A DNA stretch of 64,000 bases from positions 62,001-126,000 of the forward strand of contig NZ_CABVQK010000005.1 in assembly GCF_902499335.1 (NCBI RefSeq). Reading direction: 5' to 3'. The stretch comes from Burkholderia lata. Its GTDB lineage: Bacteria > Pseudomonadota > Gammaproteobacteria > Burkholderiales > Burkholderiaceae. Of the stretch, positions 35,718 to 43,169 are shown piece after piece. The position numbers and the translations under genes are program-made. Positions within the stretch are counted from its first letter, which is position 1, and each line of letters opens with the position of its first letter. The notes under the pieces were generated by a model. The model made no database searches. It was given only the letters and a program-made list of their open reading frames with translations, and had not been told where the DNA came from.

Positions 35718-36325
35718 GGCGCGGCTCCATACAGCGGCCCGCAGATCGCGGCGACGATCCCGGGCGTCAGCCACCACATCGCCGCCAGCAGCACGAGCCA
35801 GACGGCGAGCAGGAAATGCCAGTAGAGCGCGCACAGCCCGATGGCCCGCTGGGCCCGGAACGGGTCCACGCGCCGGAGCTGCACGATCGTCACGGCCCAC
35901 GCCGCGAGCCCACCCAGTACATGAACGCCATGCAGGCCGGTGAGCAGGTAGAGGAAGCTGTTGGACGGATTGACGGTGACGGTCTGCCCGGCCGCCGACA
36001 GCATGTGCCACGCGGTCAGTTGCCCGATCACGAACACGGCCGCCAGCGCGCCGCCGCCCACCAGCCACGCCGTACGGTGCGCGGTCAGTTGCCTGGCACG
36101 CTGCATCGCGACGCTGGCCAGCGCCAGCGCGCCGGTGTTCCACCATAGCAGCGCCGGATGCGGGATCGGCTGCCAGTCGGATTCACGCATGCGCATCGCA
36201 TAGGCGAGCAGCAGCAGCGAAAACAACGTCGTCGCAACCGCCATGAAGACGGCCAGGCCGGTGCGCCCCGCATTCGGCAAGCCGGGTGGCGCGTCGGGAA
36301 CGAAGGGGCGTGGCAGCGTGGTCAT
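35714..36325 (-). CDS. Second subunit-III-like membrane protein of the oxidase operon
   Basis: The 203-residue protein has about five membrane helices. It ends with the subunit-III-type pattern FLYLLTGLHGVHVLGGLAAW followed by LYWHFLLAVWLVLLAAMWW. It is clearly related to CoxC but divergent, and it overlaps both neighbours by 4 bases (ATGA on each side). Two subunit-III homologues in one oxidase operon are known in some proteobacterial caa3 and nitric-oxide-reductase-like clusters. It may be a structural subunit or replace CoxC under some conditions. No redox cofactor ligands are evident. Confidence 0.75.
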   Translation of the reverse strand: MTTLPRPFVPDAPPGLPNAGRTGLAVFMAVATTLFSLLLLAYAMRMRESDWQPIPHPALLWWNTGALALASVAMQRARQLTAHRTAWLVGGGALAAVFVIGQLTAWHMLSAAGQTVTVNPSNSFLYLLTGLHGVHVLGGLAAWAVTIVQLRRVDPFRAQRAIGLCALYWHFLLAVWLVLLAAMWWLTPGIVAAICGPLYGAAP

Positions 36326-38082
36326 TCGCGGGCCTCGCCGGGGTGAAGCGTCGGATGGGCCGCTTCAGGTTCAGGCGCCGTCGCCGGCGGCTGGTTTTGC
36401 GGCACGAAGTCTTCCTCTTGTCCCGGCGGACTGTATTCGTACGCCCAACGATAGACGACGGGAAGCGTCGCGCCCCAGTTGCCGTGCACGGGCGGCGTTT
36501 GCGGTGTCTGCCATTCGAGCGTGGTGGCCCGCCACGGGTTGCCGTCGGCCCGCCGGCCGCGCACGAGGCTCCACGCCAGGTTGAACAGGAACAGCAACTG
36601 CGCCGCCGCGACGATCAGCGCGACGATCGTGATGAACGTGTTGAGCGTCTGCGCCGAATCTGGAATGAAGCTGTAGCCCTGATACGCGTAATACCGTCGC
36701 GGCATGCCGAGGATGCCGAGATAGTGCATCGGGAAATAGATCGCATAGGTGCCGACGAAGGTGATCCAGAAGTGCGCGCGGCCGAGCGTGTCGTCGAGCA
36801 TGCGGCCCGTCACCTTCGGGTACCAGTGGTAGAGGCCGCCGAACACCACCAGGATCGGCGACACGGCCATCACCATATGGAAGTGCGCGACCACGAAGTA
36901 CGTGTTCGACAGCGGGATGTCCACGCTCACGTTGCCGAGGTAGAGCCCGGTCAGCCCGCCCAGCACGAAGGTGCTGATGAAGCCGATGGCGAACAGCATC
37001 GGCACGGTCAGGTGGATATCGCCGCGCCACAGCGTCAGCACCCAGTTGTAGACCTTGAGGGCGGTCGGGACCGCGATGATGAGCGTGGTGGTGGCGAAGA
37101 AGAAGCCGAAGTACGGATTCATGCCGGCGATGAACATGTGGTGCGCCCAGACCACGAAGCTCAGCGCGCCGATGATGACGATGGCCCACACCATCATCCG
37201 GTAGCCGAAGATGCTCTTGCGCGCGTGCGTGCTGATGAGATCCGACGCGATGCCGAAGGCCGGCAGCGCGACGATGTAGACCTCCGGATGCCCGAAGAAC
37301 CAGAACAGGTGCTGGAACAGCAGCGGGCTGCCGCCGGCATGCTTGAGCGTCTGCCCCATCGACACCACGGCCGGGATGAAGAAACTGGTGCCGAGCGTCC
37401 GGTCGAACAGCATCATCACCGCCGACACGAACAGCGCCGGAAACGCCAGCAGCGCCATGATGGTCGCGATGAAGATGCCCCACACCGTGAGCGGCATGCG
37501 CATCAGCGTCATGCCGCGCGTGCGCGCCTGCAGCGTGGTGGTCACGTAGTTCAGGCCGCCCATCGTGGCGGCGACGATGAAGATAGCCAGCGACACGAGC
37601 ATCAGCACGATGCCCCACTCCACGCCCGGCGTGCCCGGCAGGATCGCCTGCGGCGGATACAGCGTCCAGCCCGCGCCGGTCGGCCCGCCCGGCACGAAGA
37701 AGCTCGCCACCAGCACCAGCACGGCCAGCAGGTAGACCCAGTAGCTCAGCATGTTGAGAAACGGGAACACCATGTCGCGCGCGCCGAGCATCAGCGGGAT
37801 CAGGTAGTTGCCGAAGCCGCCGAGGAACAACGCCGTCAGCAGGTAGATCACCATGATCATCCCGTGCATCGTGACGAACTGGTAGTAGTGGTTCGCGTCG
37901 ATGAAAGCGAACTTGCCCGGAAAGCCGAGCTGCAGCCGCATCAGGTCCGACAAGACGAGGCCGACCAGGCCGATGGCGATGGCCGTCAGCGCGTACTGCA
38001 CGGCGATGACCTTGTGGTCCTGGCTCCACACGTAGCGGGTCCAGAAGCTGTGCGGGACGTGGTCGGTGTGCGCATAGGTCAT
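36322..38082 (-). CDS. coxA: Cytochrome c oxidase subunit I (aa3/caa3 type)
   Basis: The 586-residue catalytic subunit has about 12 helices. FGHPEVYIVALPAFG carries the CuB His, the cross-linked Tyr and the D-channel Glu of A1-type oxidases. Also seen are WAHHMF (CuB His pair) and VVAHFHMVMA (heme ligands). It reduces oxygen to water and pumps protons in the inner membrane. The C-terminal about 40 residues are Pro/Glu-rich and soluble. It lies between subunit II (31 bases upstream) and the subunit-III-like gene (4-base overlap). No heme A or copper assembly genes (CtaA/B/G, Sco) occur in this operon, so they must be supplied from elsewhere. Confidence 0.93.
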   Translation of the reverse strand: MTYAHTDHVPHSFWTRYVWSQDHKVIAVQYALTAIAIGLVGLVLSDLMRLQLGFPGKFAFIDANHYYQFVTMHGMIMVIYLLTALFLGGFGNYLIPLMLGARDMVFPFLNMLSYWVYLLAVLVLVASFFVPGGPTGAGWTLYPPQAILPGTPGVEWGIVLMLVSLAIFIVAATMGGLNYVTTTLQARTRGMTLMRMPLTVWGIFIATIMALLAFPALFVSAVMMLFDRTLGTSFFIPAVVSMGQTLKHAGGSPLLFQHLFWFFGHPEVYIVALPAFGIASDLISTHARKSIFGYRMMVWAIVIIGALSFVVWAHHMFIAGMNPYFGFFFATTTLIIAVPTALKVYNWVLTLWRGDIHLTVPMLFAIGFISTFVLGGLTGLYLGNVSVDIPLSNTYFVVAHFHMVMAVSPILVVFGGLYHWYPKVTGRMLDDTLGRAHFWITFVGTYAIYFPMHYLGILGMPRRYYAYQGYSFIPDSAQTLNTFITIVALIVAAAQLLFLFNLAWSLVRGRRADGNPWRATTLEWQTPQTPPVHGNWGATLPVVYRWAYEYSPPGQEEDFVPQNQPPATAPEPEAAHPTLHPGEARE

Positions 38083-38113
38083 GGCATCTGCTCCGTCTAC
38101 TCCGTCTGCTCCG

Positions 38114-39262
38114 CTACGGCTGGGCCGCGGTGCTGGCGGGCGTCCCGCCTTGCGCCTTGATATACGCCACCAGCGCGTCCAGTTCCTGCTCGCTCAGGTC
38201 GAAGTGCGGCATGATCGGCGAGAAGCCCTTCACGACACGGGCCGTCGGATTGCGGATGAATGCGCGCAGGTAGGCTTCGTCCACCTTCGCGGTGCTGCCG
38301 TCGGCCATCGTTTCGGTCTTGCCGTACAGGCCCTTCCAGGTCGGGCCCACGAGCGGGCTGCCGTCCACGGTATGACAGGCAACGCAGCCCTTGGCCGCCG
38401 CGAGCGTCTTGCCCAGGTTGGCAAGCGCCTGCGCGCTGCCGCCCGCCGCGGCGGGTGCGGCCTGCACGTGGGCCATCTGCTGCTGCGCGAACGTGGTCTG
38501 CTGCGCCAGCCAGCGCGAGAACGCGGCTTCGTCTTCCACCACCACCACGCCGCGCATGCCGGCGTGCCCGATCCCGCAGAGCTGCGCGCACAGGATGTCG
38601 TAGCGCCCTGCCTTGGTCGGCGTGAACCAGAAGGTGGTCACCATCCCCGGCACCATGTTCATCCGCGCGCGGAACGGCGGGACGTAGAAGTCGTGCAGCA
38701 CGTCGCGCGACCGTGTCAGGACCTGGATCGGCCGGTTGAGCGGCAGGTGCACCTCGGGGCGCTCGATCAGGTAGTTGTCGCGGCCGTTGGGGTCGGCGGG
38801 ATTCAGGCCGAACGGGTTGTCGCTGCTGATGTAGCGCACGTCGGTCGTGCCCAGCTTGCCGCCGGGGCCGGCAAAGCGGAAACGCCATTGCCATTGCTGG
38901 CCGAGCACTTCCATCTGCAGCACGTTGCGCGGCGGCCGGACGTAGTCCGCGTAGACGAACAGCCCCGGCGCCAGCAGCGCCGCCACGCCGACGCCAGTCA
39001 GGCCGATCAGCCACCATTCCAGCTTCCGGTTGTGCGGTTCGTAGGCCGCGCGATGCCCGCTGCGGTGGCGATAGCGCACCAGGGCGACCACGATGAACAG
39101 GTTGATGGCGATGAAGAGTGCGCCGGTGATGACGAGCGTGATCGTCAGCATGTCGTCCATGCGCACCCAGTTCGACGCGATGGGCGTGATCCACCACGGA
39201 CTGGCAAAGTGAAACCCCACCGCCAGGATGATGATCAGGACCAAGGCAATCGCAAGGGCCAT
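38114..39262 (-). CDS. coxB: Cytochrome c oxidase subunit II fused to cytochrome c (caa3 type)
   Basis: The 382-residue protein has two N-terminal membrane helices (preceded by another hydrophobic start), then the periplasmic CuA cupredoxin with CAQLCGIGHAGM, then a linker and a C-terminal cytochrome c domain with CVACH and a Met ligand (IMPHFDLSEQELDALVAYI context). The fused heme defines a caa3 oxidase. Standard CuA sites read C-x-E-x-C; here the Glu is Gln. The start at 39262 gives a hydrophobic first helix without a classical lipobox. It is the first oxidase subunit of the operon, following the membrane protein at 39367 by about 104 bases. Confidence 0.9.
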   Translation of the reverse strand: MALAIALVLIIILAVGFHFASPWWITPIASNWVRMDDMLTITLVITGALFIAINLFIVVALVRYRHRSGHRAAYEPHNRKLEWWLIGLTGVGVAALLAPGLFVYADYVRPPRNVLQMEVLGQQWQWRFRFAGPGGKLGTTDVRYISSDNPFGLNPADPNGRDNYLIERPEVHLPLNRPIQVLTRSRDVLHDFYVPPFRARMNMVPGMVTTFWFTPTKAGRYDILCAQLCGIGHAGMRGVVVVEDEAAFSRWLAQQTTFAQQQMAHVQAAPAAAGGSAQALANLGKTLAAAKGCVACHTVDGSPLVGPTWKGLYGKTETMADGSTAKVDEAYLRAFIRNPTARVVKGFSPIMPHFDLSEQELDALVAYIKAQGGTPASTAAQP

Positions 39263-39366
39263 AGGCCGCCTCGCTGCGTGTCACTCACCGGTGCCGCCGA
39301 CACCGGGTTCCGTGTCTCCCGCGGGCGCCGCGTGCTCAAGGTCGGCGCGACGGGAAACGCGATGTG

Positions 39367-39882
39367 TCAGTCGTCCGCGTTCCGCCTGCGCAATCGTTCC
39401 AGCCTGCCGTAGGTGATGGCCGCAACCACGCCGAACAACAGGTTGGCCAGCAAGGGCCCGGAACCCCGCTCGGAGACGAACCACGGGAACACGGCCGTCA
39501 TCACGTAGAAGTTCCACCCATACGCGACGATCCCAAACGCCAGCCCGATGGCGGCTTCCATGCCCACGCTCGAATCGAGGCGGAAAGGCGCCATGATCGC
39601 GGCGAGCATCATCCCCATGATCGCGCCGAGCACGTAGTGCAGCAGCAGCGCCATCGCGACGATTTCAAGGTTGAATTGCGTCATCTGGCCAAGCGCGCTG
39701 CGGCCCATCACCATCGCCGCGATCTTGTGGGTCGGTTGCCACGGGCTTGAGCCGAGCACGAGGGTCGACCAGACGAATTCCAACGCGATCACCAGCGCAC
39801 CGCCCGCGAGACCTGCCACGGCAGCGGAGATCCAGTCGGGCGTACGACGCTCCCAATGGTGCGATTGAATGTGCAGTTCCAT
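39367..39882 (-). CDS. Uncharacterised four-helix membrane protein at the head of the oxidase operon
   Basis: The 171-residue protein has a short soluble N-terminus (MELHIQSHHWERRTPDW) and four membrane segments (about 18-42, 75-97, 105-128, 138-160). I do not recognise the family. A strong AAGGAGG precedes the ATG, with a 7-bp stem-loop (39894-39913) immediately before it. Its place directly upstream of coxB on the same strand suggests a co-expressed accessory protein. The 216 bases upstream (39883-40098) contain only that hairpin and a likely promoter. Confidence 0.65.
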   Translation of the reverse strand: MELHIQSHHWERRTPDWISAAVAGLAGGALVIALEFVWSTLVLGSSPWQPTHKIAAMVMGRSALGQMTQFNLEIVAMALLLHYVLGAIMGMMLAAIMAPFRLDSSVGMEAAIGLAFGIVAYGWNFYVMTAVFPWFVSERGSGPLLANLLFGVVAAITYGRLERLRRRNADD

Positions 39883-40098
39883 ACGACCTCCTTGCCGACG
39901 GTTCGACGTCGGCGCTGCGGTTCCGAAGGCGTCACGCGCGTCGGGCCTGCGTCTCTCGCGCGATTCGGAATGGCGGCCAAGGTTGCCTGCGCAACGTGCG
40001 AACGACCCGCTCCGCGCGCGGCCCGCGGTCGCGGTCGTGCGCTCGACGAGACGCGTCGATGAACCCGGGTGCCGGGCAGGCCGGCTTGCTATCGCGCG

Positions 40099-40608
40099 TC
40101 AGGGGAAGATCGGTGTCGTAGGCTCGGCGCCTTCCAGGTCCGCCTTTGGAAAATGCTGGGCGACCATCTCTTCGATTTCCTGCTCTCGCAATGCCGGCAC
40201 GTCGGCCATGATCAGGATCTGGCCTTCCTGAATGGCCTCGCGAAATCGCTGGAGTCGCGCGTTCGGCTCGGCGATGCCGATCATCGCGGCGGTCCACGCC
40301 CCGAAACCCGCTCCGGCCAACGTCAACCCGACGACGGCGCCGCCCGCGATCACGAGCTCCGCCGGCGGAAATACGAGCGCGACGAGGCCGATCAGCGCAC
40401 CGGCCGCGCCGCCGAGCGCGACGCCGCGCTCGAGCGCATGCACGACATCGCTGCTTTGCAGCAACGATGCTTCGGGTAACTGATCGAGTGTGACGCTGTG
40501 GTCGGCGAGAACGTGGATATGGCGCCAGATGATGCGTGCGCGCAATAGATCGTCGACGATGGCCTTCGCCATCTGCGTATCGGGTACGAGGAAATAAAGG
40601 CGTCTCAT
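40099..40608 (-). CDS. DUF1269-like membrane/glycine-zipper protein
   Basis: The 169-residue protein has an N-terminal alpha/beta part (RRLYFLVPDTQMAKAIVDDLL), a central Gly/Ala-rich double hydrophobic stretch (ALGGAAGALIGLVALVF..LAGAGFGAWTAAMIG, residues about 65-110) and a hydrophilic C-terminus that ends PTTPIFP. It resembles DUF1269 proteins, often found among general stress genes. The ATG at 40608 lies downstream of a weak GGGGTGCC ribosome binding site. It is on the same strand as, and upstream of, the oxidase operon but 216 bases away. Confidence 0.65.
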   Translation of the reverse strand: MRRLYFLVPDTQMAKAIVDDLLRARIIWRHIHVLADHSVTLDQLPEASLLQSSDVVHALERGVALGGAAGALIGLVALVFPPAELVIAGGAVVGLTLAGAGFGAWTAAMIGIAEPNARLQRFREAIQEGQILIMADVPALREQEIEEMVAQHFPKADLEGAEPTTPIFP

Positions 40609-40824
40609 GTCGGCACCCCTTCTCTTGCCATCAACTCGTCCTCAAGGGACTGTTTTTATTCTATGTCAGCATCGGCGGCGCGCTAGGTGCGCGCGGGCCA
40701 CTGTCGGGGTCGCATGCGTGCATTCGGCACGCGTAGCAGGTGTGGCCGGCGAAGGGTGGTGGTCGATCACGGTCGATCGATGCCGGGCGGCGTGGCACGC
40801 GGAGGCATTCGCCCCCGATTGGCG

Positions 40825-41040
40825 CTATCCGCGTTTTCGCAACGGCTCCAGCAAGTCCCGCAGGCCGTTGTGATCGATCTCGTGCATCAGCGCGAGCTGC
40901 CGACCGATTTCGCCGCGCGGGAACCCTTCGCGCGCCAGCCAGTTGAGGTAAGGCCCGGGCAGGTCGGCAATCAGCCGGCCCTTGTATTTCCCAAAGGGCA
41001 TGGTGACGGTGACGAGGTGTTCGAGGTCTGGATTTTGCAT
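40825..41040 (-). CDS. DUF3820 small protein
   Basis: The 71-residue protein has the DUF3820 signature MPFGKYKGRLIADLPGPYLNWL followed by AREGFPRGEIGRQL. ATG 41040 (MQNPDLEHL) is preferred over an in-frame GTG at 41055. Members are small cytoplasmic proteins; one Pseudomonas member was described as a quorum-regulated virulence factor, but no mechanism is established. It stands alone. Confidence 0.75.
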   Translation of the reverse strand: MQNPDLEHLVTVTMPFGKYKGRLIADLPGPYLNWLAREGFPRGEIGRQLALMHEIDHNGLRDLLEPLRKRG

Positions 41041-41164
41041 GCGGGTATTGTGCACGGCTTTTCGGTCCTGTCGCAGACCTCACGGAAAGGACGCTGCAAA
41101 CCGCCTGCGCCCCGTTTCTGGCCTGCTAGACTGGAATTCCCCCCTGCAAACGATGGAGGGAATC

Positions 41165-41356
41165 ATGATGATGTCCACCTACGTCGTGAAGACTGGCGAA
41201 CAGTTCCTCTGCACCGCCGAGGATGGCGATATCGGCATGGCACCGGCGGTTGAGGATGCCACGTCGTTTGGTTCGTATGAGGAAGCGGAAAAGGCGGCGC
41301 ACGTGCATGCCGACCCCGGATACGAAATCGTGGCCGTCTGCGTGATCAGACACTGA
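41165..41356 (+). CDS. Small hypothetical protein (63 residues)
   Basis: GGAGGG six bases before the ATG triplet run (41165, 41168, 41171) supports translation. The product is an acidic soluble protein with a Ser-Thr-Tyr-Val start, a GDIGMAP loop and a helix-strand end (EEAEKAAHVHADPGYEIVAVCVI). I do not recognise a named family. It is followed by a weak self-complementary hairpin (GGCGCC-N8-GGCGCC, 41360-41379). The next 287 bases to the gene at 41644 show nothing else. Confidence 0.6.
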   Translation: MMMSTYVVKTGEQFLCTAEDGDIGMAPAVEDATSFGSYEEAEKAAHVHADPGYEIVAVCVIRH

Positions 41357-41643
41357 CATGGCGCCCGCTGTCAGGCGCCCGGCGACGAGATGCGGCTCGC
41401 AGTTGCGTTGGTGCCATGCAGCATGGATGGCGCGGTTGGCTGCGCCCGAAATTATCTGCGAATGGTCGGATTGCGGGTCGGGGTTCTCACGATGGGAGCA
41501 CCCGGTGCGTCGGTAGTCTCGCCGTGTACGCTGCGACGCAGCGCACGCGCAACGCGGACCGTGCCTTCGTTGAAACGCTTGGCATCAGGCGCGCACCTCT
41601 GTGTGCCGCGCTGCCAGGAATCGGAGCGTCATTGCCTCCGCTT

Positions 41644-41973
41644 TTATCGTCTGGGCCCTTTCATGCCCTCCGACTCCATGGCCGCATTCCACTCCTCATT
41701 CGCCTCGATGGGGTCCATCGCCTCGTCAATCGAAGCGTTCGCGCGCTCGGCGGCCGCTCTGGTTTCGTCTGCCTCGGAGGCAGCATCACCGTCGCCATCA
41801 CCGTCGCCGTCGCCCGGGGGATGCAGCATGTCCTTGAGCATCGCGCTCAACTCCGACGTGTCCCATGGCAGCCCGCGCCGAGTCCGGTCCTTGATGTAGT
41901 GCCGAACTTCCGCGTCCTGCTCCACGGTCAGCGGCAGCCCTCGGAAGGTACTTTGGGGGCCAGCGTCGATCAT
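41644..41973 (-). CDS. Hypothetical acidic protein with Gly-Asp repeat
   Basis: The 109-residue protein starts MIDAGPQSTFRGLPLT behind an AGGAGA site, so it is probably real. After a basic segment (RHYIKDRTRRGLPWDT) it has five Gly-Asp pairs encoded by a 6-base tandem repeat, then an acidic helical C-terminus. It contains no known domain to my eye. The Gly-Asp run recalls calcium-binding or flexible linkers, but it is too short to claim that. It is on the opposite strand to its neighbours. Confidence 0.5.
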   Translation of the reverse strand: MIDAGPQSTFRGLPLTVEQDAEVRHYIKDRTRRGLPWDTSELSAMLKDMLHPPGDGDGDGDGDAASEADETRAAAERANASIDEAMDPIEANEEWNAAMESEGMKGPRR

Positions 41974-42098
41974 CGCATTCTCCTGTTTCTACGGCATGTT
42001 CAGTGTACTCGCCATTGCGAACGTGTGAGCCGCGATTGCGGTGCGCTTGCGGCGGATCAAACGTGTGGGCTCGACAGGCAAGCGGCGGCCACGAGCAG

Positions 42099-42191
42099 TC
42101 ACTGAGAAGTATGCGATCCACGAACGACGTCTCCAGAGTAAATCGGTGGAGCGCTTTGAGGTCGGTGACCCGGTTTCTTGGTAGGCTTCAT
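42099..42191 (-). CDS. Possible 30-residue peptide
   Basis: ATG 42191 follows AGGAGA by about 10 bases and encodes MKPTKKPGHRPQSAPPIYSG... ending in SHTSQ. The ribosome binding site is the only support. It sits in the otherwise empty 41974-42297 region where GC begins to fall. It could be a chance frame. Confidence 0.2.
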   Translation of the reverse strand: MKPTKKPGHRPQSAPPIYSGDVVRGSHTSQ

Positions 42192-42297
42192 TTCGGCGGT
42201 TCTCCTGTCTGGGAGTTTGGTCTTGGAAACCCGATTTTCTCGGATTCCCACGGGAACCACCGCTTTCAAACTTCAACTATTTTCGGGACTCCGCCCA

Positions 42298-42744
42298 ATG
42301 TCAGACGCCGAATCGATACACGCGTACCCAGGGGACGAATCCACTTTCAATTGTACGTGCTGTGGTCACGAGACGAGGAGAATCACGGGTGAACTGCACC
42401 AAGACGATTCGGTTGTTGGTGTCTACTTTGTCCAATGGGCGATCGGAATGCCGGACCATCCACCGACCATTAACCTTGTGTTAGGCGACTGGGGGGAAAG
42501 CGCCGGGCCTGCTGACCGCGTCCTGGTTTCCTTGATCTATCTGCCGCGCAAGAAAGGTGGTGCTGTCTCTATCGTGAACGCCGCGGACCGGGGCGTCAAT
42601 ATTTCCGCCTTGTTTGAATTCGCGCTTGCCCGCGAGCAGGTCATCGGTACGCCGCTGGCCCCGTTGGTGTTTCAGATTATCGATGCGCTCTGGATCACCG
42701 AGCCACGAATCGCAGAGGTCAAAGCACTAGACGACATCGTGTAG
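42298..42744 (+). CDS. Hypothetical protein with CxxC motif
   Basis: The frame is open from a TTG at 42178, but ATG 42298 (MSDAESIHAYPGD) is the better start. The 148-residue soluble protein has an FNCTCCGHE cysteine cluster near 20-27, then alternating strands (VVGVYFVQWAIG, RVLVSLIYLPR, AVSIVNAADRGVNIS) and a helical end. I do not recognise the family. Its layout and lower GC recall small immunity- or effector-associated proteins carried on accessory DNA, but that is only an impression. The following 42745-42960 holds a short frame in another phase that ends WERQRQPLV, possibly a gene remnant. Confidence 0.5.
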   Translation: MSDAESIHAYPGDESTFNCTCCGHETRRITGELHQDDSVVGVYFVQWAIGMPDHPPTINLVLGDWGESAGPADRVLVSLIYLPRKKGGAVSIVNAADRGVNISALFEFALAREQVIGTPLAPLVFQIIDALWITEPRIAEVKALDDIV

Positions 42745-42972
42745 ATCAACCTCGAGCGTTTCATCAGGAGCCGGAAGCCGTTCCCGTCCCGGTCGATGAT
42801 TTTGATCCGATCACGACATCGATCGCCGAACCCGTAGAGCTATTTGTCGTGGAGCATTCTGCGATCCCTCTCGGAACAAATTGGGAGCGGCAACGCCAGC
42901 CGCTTGTATAAATGACGAGAGCCGAGATAAACTCCGCCGCTACATCCAACTCTTTTTAAAAAGGAGGTAAAT

Positions 42973-43059
42973 ATGGTTTTTCTGGTGCGCCCGCTGATGC
43001 TGGCACATTTGTACAGCACATTCGCCTGCTCTTGCCTGAGTTCCATCGCGCTGCGATAA
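42973..43059 (+). CDS. 28-codon leader peptide upstream of the ABC-F gene
   Basis: AAGGAGGT, a near-ideal Shine-Dalgarno, lies 5-6 bases before the ATG and opens MVFLVRPLMLAHLYSTFACS, ending with SSIALR and TAA. The Shine-Dalgarno overlaps a perfect 12-bp palindrome (CTTTTTAAAAAG). The ABC-F start is 110 bases downstream with a much weaker site, and small inverted repeats lie between (GAGTC-N7-GACTC, TCCTGT-TG-ACAGG). Antibiotic-resistance ABC-F genes are often induced when a ribosome stalls on such a leader. Stalling here is inferred, not shown. Confidence 0.5.
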   Translation: MVFLVRPLMLAHLYSTFACSCLSSIALR

Positions 43060-43169
43060 CCCGGCCAGAGCAAAGCCCTCTCCTCCCGAGTCCTTTCTCG
43101 ACTCCAAGGTTGTCGCCAGCGCTCCTGTTGACAGGGACAAACACGTCCCGAAAAAACGAGAGCAAGAGC

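Noticed and set aside
43115..43165. GGGAC-N6-GTCCC hairpin before the ABC-F gene as an intrinsic terminator
   Set aside because: It is followed by an A-run, not a T-run, on the transcribed strand; attenuation by termination is not supported.
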